Shown one piece after another: positions 31,502 to 33,476 of a stretch of DNA of 33,476 bases (positions are counted from its first letter, which is position 1; each line of letters opens with the position of its first letter). Both the position numbers and the translations under genes were made by a program. The notes under the pieces are model-generated. The model saw only the letters and a list, made by a program, of their open reading frames with translations. It was not told the DNA's origin and did not search any database. The stretch is taken from positions 1 to 33,476 of the forward strand of contig DASTNK010000108.1 in NCBI GenBank assembly GCA_035720945.1. The letters run 5' to 3'. This stretch comes from SCQX01 sp035720945 (GTDB lineage Bacteria > Pseudomonadota > Gammaproteobacteria > Burkholderiales > Burkholderiaceae_B).

Positions 31502-33019
31502 ATGAGTTCAGGTTTCTTCACCCTGGCCGACTGGTTGCAGCAATGGCTCGATGTCGGCACCGGCGAACCCGCCTATCGGCAGTTGTATCGCCTGATACGT
31601 GGCGCGATTCTGGATGGACATCTGGGGGCGGGTGTGCGGCTTCCGTCCTCACGCGCGCTGGCCGTGGATTTGTCGATCGCTCGCAATACGGTGCTTCAGG
31701 TCTACGAGCAACTCGAAATCGAAGGTTACGTCACGGCCGGCACGGGCCGAGGCACGTTCGTGGTGGATATCAGCCAGGAAATGTGCAATGACGCGAAGCA
31801 CTCCGCGCCCCGAATCGCGCCACCCGGAACGTCCACGCGCGGATTGTCCCCCCGTGGGCGCAAGCTGGTTGAGCAGGCTGGGTTTTCCAATCGGCAGTGG
31901 GGGGCGTTCATGCCCGGGGTTCCGGACGTGGCCGAATTCCCGTCCAAGGTATGGAACCGCATCCAGAGCCGGCATTGGCGCAGGGCGCCGACCGAACTCC
32001 TGACCTATGCTCCCGCAGGGGGGTATGAGCCATTGCGCCACGAAGTCGCCAACTACCTGAACAGTGCGCGATCGGTCAACGGTGGCGCTGGCCAGGTCGT
32101 CATGACCACGGGTATTCATCAAGGCGTTGACGTGGTCAGCCGGTTGCTGTGCCAACCCGGGGATCTGGTCTGGATCGAAGAGCCGTCATATTGGGGGATA
32201 CGCAATCTCCTGCTTTCCTCCGACATGGAAGTGGTTTCCGTGCCGGTGGACGGCGAGGGCATGTGTTTGTCGGCCGCCGACTTGTCCCGCCCGCCTCGTC
32301 TGATCGTGGTGTCGCCGTCGCACCAGTATCCGTTGGGTATGGTCATGAGTCTGGCGCGGCGACGGATGCTGCTTGAATACGCGCGCCAGAACGGCTGCTG
32401 GATCATCGAGGATGACTACGACAGCGAGTTCCGTTTCGGCAGTCGGCCACTGCCTTCTTTGCAGGGCCTGGATGACAGCGGCTTGGTGCTCTACGCGGGC
32501 AGTTTCAGCAAGACACTGTATCCCGGGCTGCGCGTGGGATATCTGGTTGTGCCAGGCCCGCTCGCGGGGCCATTCGCGAACGCCATCGCCGAGCTGTATC
32601 GCGAGGGGCAATTGATCACGCAGTCGATACTCGCCGAGTTCATCCGGGAGGGGTTTCTGTCCTCGCATATCCGTCGTGTCCGTAACTTGTATGCCGAGCG
32701 GCGCGTGGCGCTGATCGCCGCGGTTTCCCGGCATTTCGGCAACGATCTGCACATCTATGGCGGCGAGGCCGGCCTGCACCTCGTGCTGGGTCTGCCTCCG
32801 GAGGTCGATGACGTGCTGGTGGCGCGGGAAGCGTTTGTGCGGGGTGTCATCGCGCGCCCATTGAGCCGTTATTACATGAATCCCTCGCATGTGCGCCAAG
32901 GGCTGTTGCTTGGCTACGCATCAGTGCCATTGGACCGCATAGACGCGGCGTTCGATGTGCTGGCCACCGTGATTCAACGGCACCTGCTCGCCGCCTCTGG
33001 CCGAAGTGTAAACGCATGA
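31502..33019 (+). CDS. MocR/GabR-type transcriptional regulator with aminotransferase-like domain
   Basis: This is a PLP-binding regulator: an N-terminal GntR winged helix (about 22-86; YRQLYRLIRGAILDGHL, LPSSRALAVDLSIARNTV, GYVTAGTGRGTFV) joined by a linker to a class I aminotransferase-like domain. The PLP lysine is Lys337 in SFSKTLYPGLRVGY, and IIEDDYDSEFRF gives the conserved aspartate, so the fold should bind PLP. About 505 residues fits. The ATG at 31502 has GGAG at 31492-31495, 6 nt upstream; another in-frame ATG at 31490 is possible. Divergent position suggests control of gabT and the importer, as in GabR. PdxR-like function is an alternative. Confidence 0.87.
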   Translation: MSSGFFTLADWLQQWLDVGTGEPAYRQLYRLIRGAILDGHLGAGVRLPSSRALAVDLSIARNTVLQVYEQLEIEGYVTAGTGRGTFVVDISQEMCNDAKHSAPRIAPPGTSTRGLSPRGRKLVEQAGFSNRQWGAFMPGVPDVAEFPSKVWNRIQSRHWRRAPTELLTYAPAGGYEPLRHEVANYLNSARSVNGGAGQVVMTTGIHQGVDVVSRLLCQPGDLVWIEEPSYWGIRNLLLSSDMEVVSVPVDGEGMCLSAADLSRPPRLIVVSPSHQYPLGMVMSLARRRMLLEYARQNGCWIIEDDYDSEFRFGSRPLPSLQGLDDSGLVLYAGSFSKTLYPGLRVGYLVVPGPLAGPFANAIAELYREGQLITQSILAEFIREGFLSSHIRRVRNLYAERRVALIAAVSRHFGNDLHIYGGEAGLHLVLGLPPEVDDVLVAREAFVRGVIARPLSRYYMNPSHVRQGLLLGYASVPLDRIDAAFDVLATVIQRHLLAASGRSVNA

Positions 33020-33194
33020 AAAGCAAGGGTTGCATATTGAAGAAAATTGTGCCAAGCTCTTGTGCAGATGGAATCAGTGCAGTTGGCTGATTGGTTCCAT
33101 CAAAACTGCCGCGAGGCTGATGACTCCTACCGACCGCGGCGGCGCGGTATCACGGTGGGGAATTATGCGAACCCACCTATTAGGTGGGTTTTTT
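33020..33194 (+). ncRNA. Structured 3' region or small RNA candidate
   Basis: After the regulator stop come three hairpins in series. The first pairs GATGGAA (33067-33073) with TTCCATC (33095-33101), with inner TCAG/CTGA pairs. The second is ACCGCG-GCGG-CGCGGT at 33133-33148. The third is the intrinsic terminator at 33170-33194. This could be an ordinary 3' untranslated region or a 3'-derived small RNA; I see no clear promoter inside it, and no gene with family features. Confidence 0.4.
33170..33194 (+). terminator. Intrinsic terminator
   Basis: AACCCACCT-ATT-AGGTGGGTT forms a perfect 9-bp stem with a 3-nt loop, followed immediately by TTTT; the stem's last two bases are also T, giving six T in a row. 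This is the clearest Rho-independent terminator in the window. It ends the regulator transcript about 150 bp after its stop. Confidence 0.88.
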
Positions 33195-33231
33195 GTCGTG
33201 CGTTTCCCGAAATGGAGCCGTATTGAATGTT

Positions 33232-33270
33232 CCGCCCACGCTCATGCGTGATCTGTGGGTTTATTGGCGG
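33232..33270 (+). promoter_or_regulatory. Hairpin in the leader of the last gene
   Basis: CACGC-TCAT-GCGTG (33237-33250) is a 5-bp hairpin. It is enclosed by CCGCC (33232-33236) and GGCGG (33266-33270), and competes with CCCAC/GTGGG (33235-33239 with 33255-33259). These are mutually exclusive pairings about 30-60 nt before the start codon. Whether it lies in RNA or is an operator is unknown. Confidence 0.3.
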
Positions 33271-33300
33271 ACTTCGACGCTTGTTTATGGGAGAAATCAA

Positions 33301-33476
33301 ATGAGCGATACAACAGTCACGAACGAAGGTTCGAAGAGCGGGTCGGTTCCCGAGGCGGTCGCGGGCTTGGCGGTGGTCATCCTGGCGATCCTGGGTTTGG
33401 CGGGTGTCAGCCCAACGTTTCTGGTGGCGATCGCCACCATCGTGTTCGGGGTCGAATTGTTGCTGAATGGGGCGTC
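33301..33476 (+). CDS. Small membrane protein of unknown function, 3' partial
   Basis: An open frame starts at ATG 33301, with GGGAG at 33289-33293 (7-nt spacing), and runs off the window with no stop in 58 codons. After a polar, Ser/Thr-rich N-terminus (MSDTTVTNEGSKSGSVPE) come two hydrophobic stretches, about residues 19-36 (AVAGLAVVILAILGLAGV) and 38-56 (PTFLVAIATIVFGVELLL), like a membrane hairpin. I do not recognise the family. The good ribosome-binding site and the terminator just upstream support a real gene with its own promoter. Confidence 0.65.
   Translation, partial: MSDTTVTNEGSKSGSVPEAVAGLAVVILAILGLAGVSPTFLVAIATIVFGVELLLNGA

Noticed and set aside
33160..33195. tRNA-like element near the terminator
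   Set aside because: The strong stem is a simple terminator hairpin with a T-run; no cloverleaf arms or TTCGA loop could be built around it.
33030..33251. 73-codon frame across the terminator after the MocR gene
   Set aside because: It reads through the terminator stem, has no ribosome-binding site and no recognisable domain.
1..33476. Defence system, prophage, integron or CRISPR content
   Set aside because: All recognised genes are housekeeping or transport; no repeat-spacer array, integrase, transposase or toxin-antitoxin pair is visible.

Overview
The window reads as a stretch of GC-rich chromosome from a betaproteobacterium of the order Burkholderiales, most likely family Alcaligenaceae (Bordetella, Achromobacter, Pusillimonas and relatives). 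The basis is the gene content and protein style: long-type TrpRS, nadE next to glnB, a sucA-sucB-lpdA cluster with a structured sucA leader, PpiD, MaeB, and a gabT-linked polyamine-type ABC operon. The assignment rests on recognition of families, not on a database search. Nearly all of the window is ordinary core genome. I see no prophage, insertion sequence, CRISPR array, tRNA or rRNA gene.

Layout. Positions 1-4.8 kb: rlmD (5' end outside the window), argH on the minus strand, then nadE and glnB (PII) on the plus strand; argH and nadE diverge from a short region with a symmetric -10 box. 4.8-8.35 kb: a long, structured upstream region and the gltI-gltJ-gltK-gltL type glutamate/aspartate ABC importer, with a strong hairpin between the binding-protein gene and the first permease gene. 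8.4-14.1 kb: a small unknown protein, ubiC, a RluF-type pseudouridine synthase, rlmJ, a cytosolic glycerophosphodiester phosphodiesterase, and the periplasmic chaperone PpiD. 14.1-14.5 kb: a gene-free stretch with a large palindrome that looks like a dispersed repeat. 14.5-23 kb: maeB (minus), divergent from sucA-sucB-lpdA, the complete 2-oxoglutarate dehydrogenase complex. 23-25.5 kb: zapE and trpS. 25.6-31.4 kb (minus): gabT followed by a complete polyamine/GABA-type ABC importer, with a divergent MocR/GabR-type regulator at 31.5-33.0 kb. 33.0-33.5 kb: a structured 3' region ending in a clear intrinsic terminator, then the start of a small membrane protein cut by the window edge.

The genes share a carbon/nitrogen theme around 2-oxoglutarate and glutamate. 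PII senses 2-oxoglutarate, GltIJKL imports glutamate/aspartate, 2-oxoglutarate dehydrogenase consumes 2-oxoglutarate, GabT uses it as amino acceptor, and MaeB drains malate to pyruvate.

The best leads are in RNA and regulatory DNA rather than in proteins. The sucA leader has a perfect tandem 7-mer repeat, each copy complementary to the ribosome-binding region. The gltI upstream region has two 18-bp direct repeats spaced 21 bp apart and enclosed by a perfect 10-bp inverted repeat. Other leads are a three-hairpin RNA candidate after the MocR gene and the palindrome at 14.2 kb. TrpRS also carries a YegP-like C-terminal domain. I found no convincing undescribed multi-gene system.
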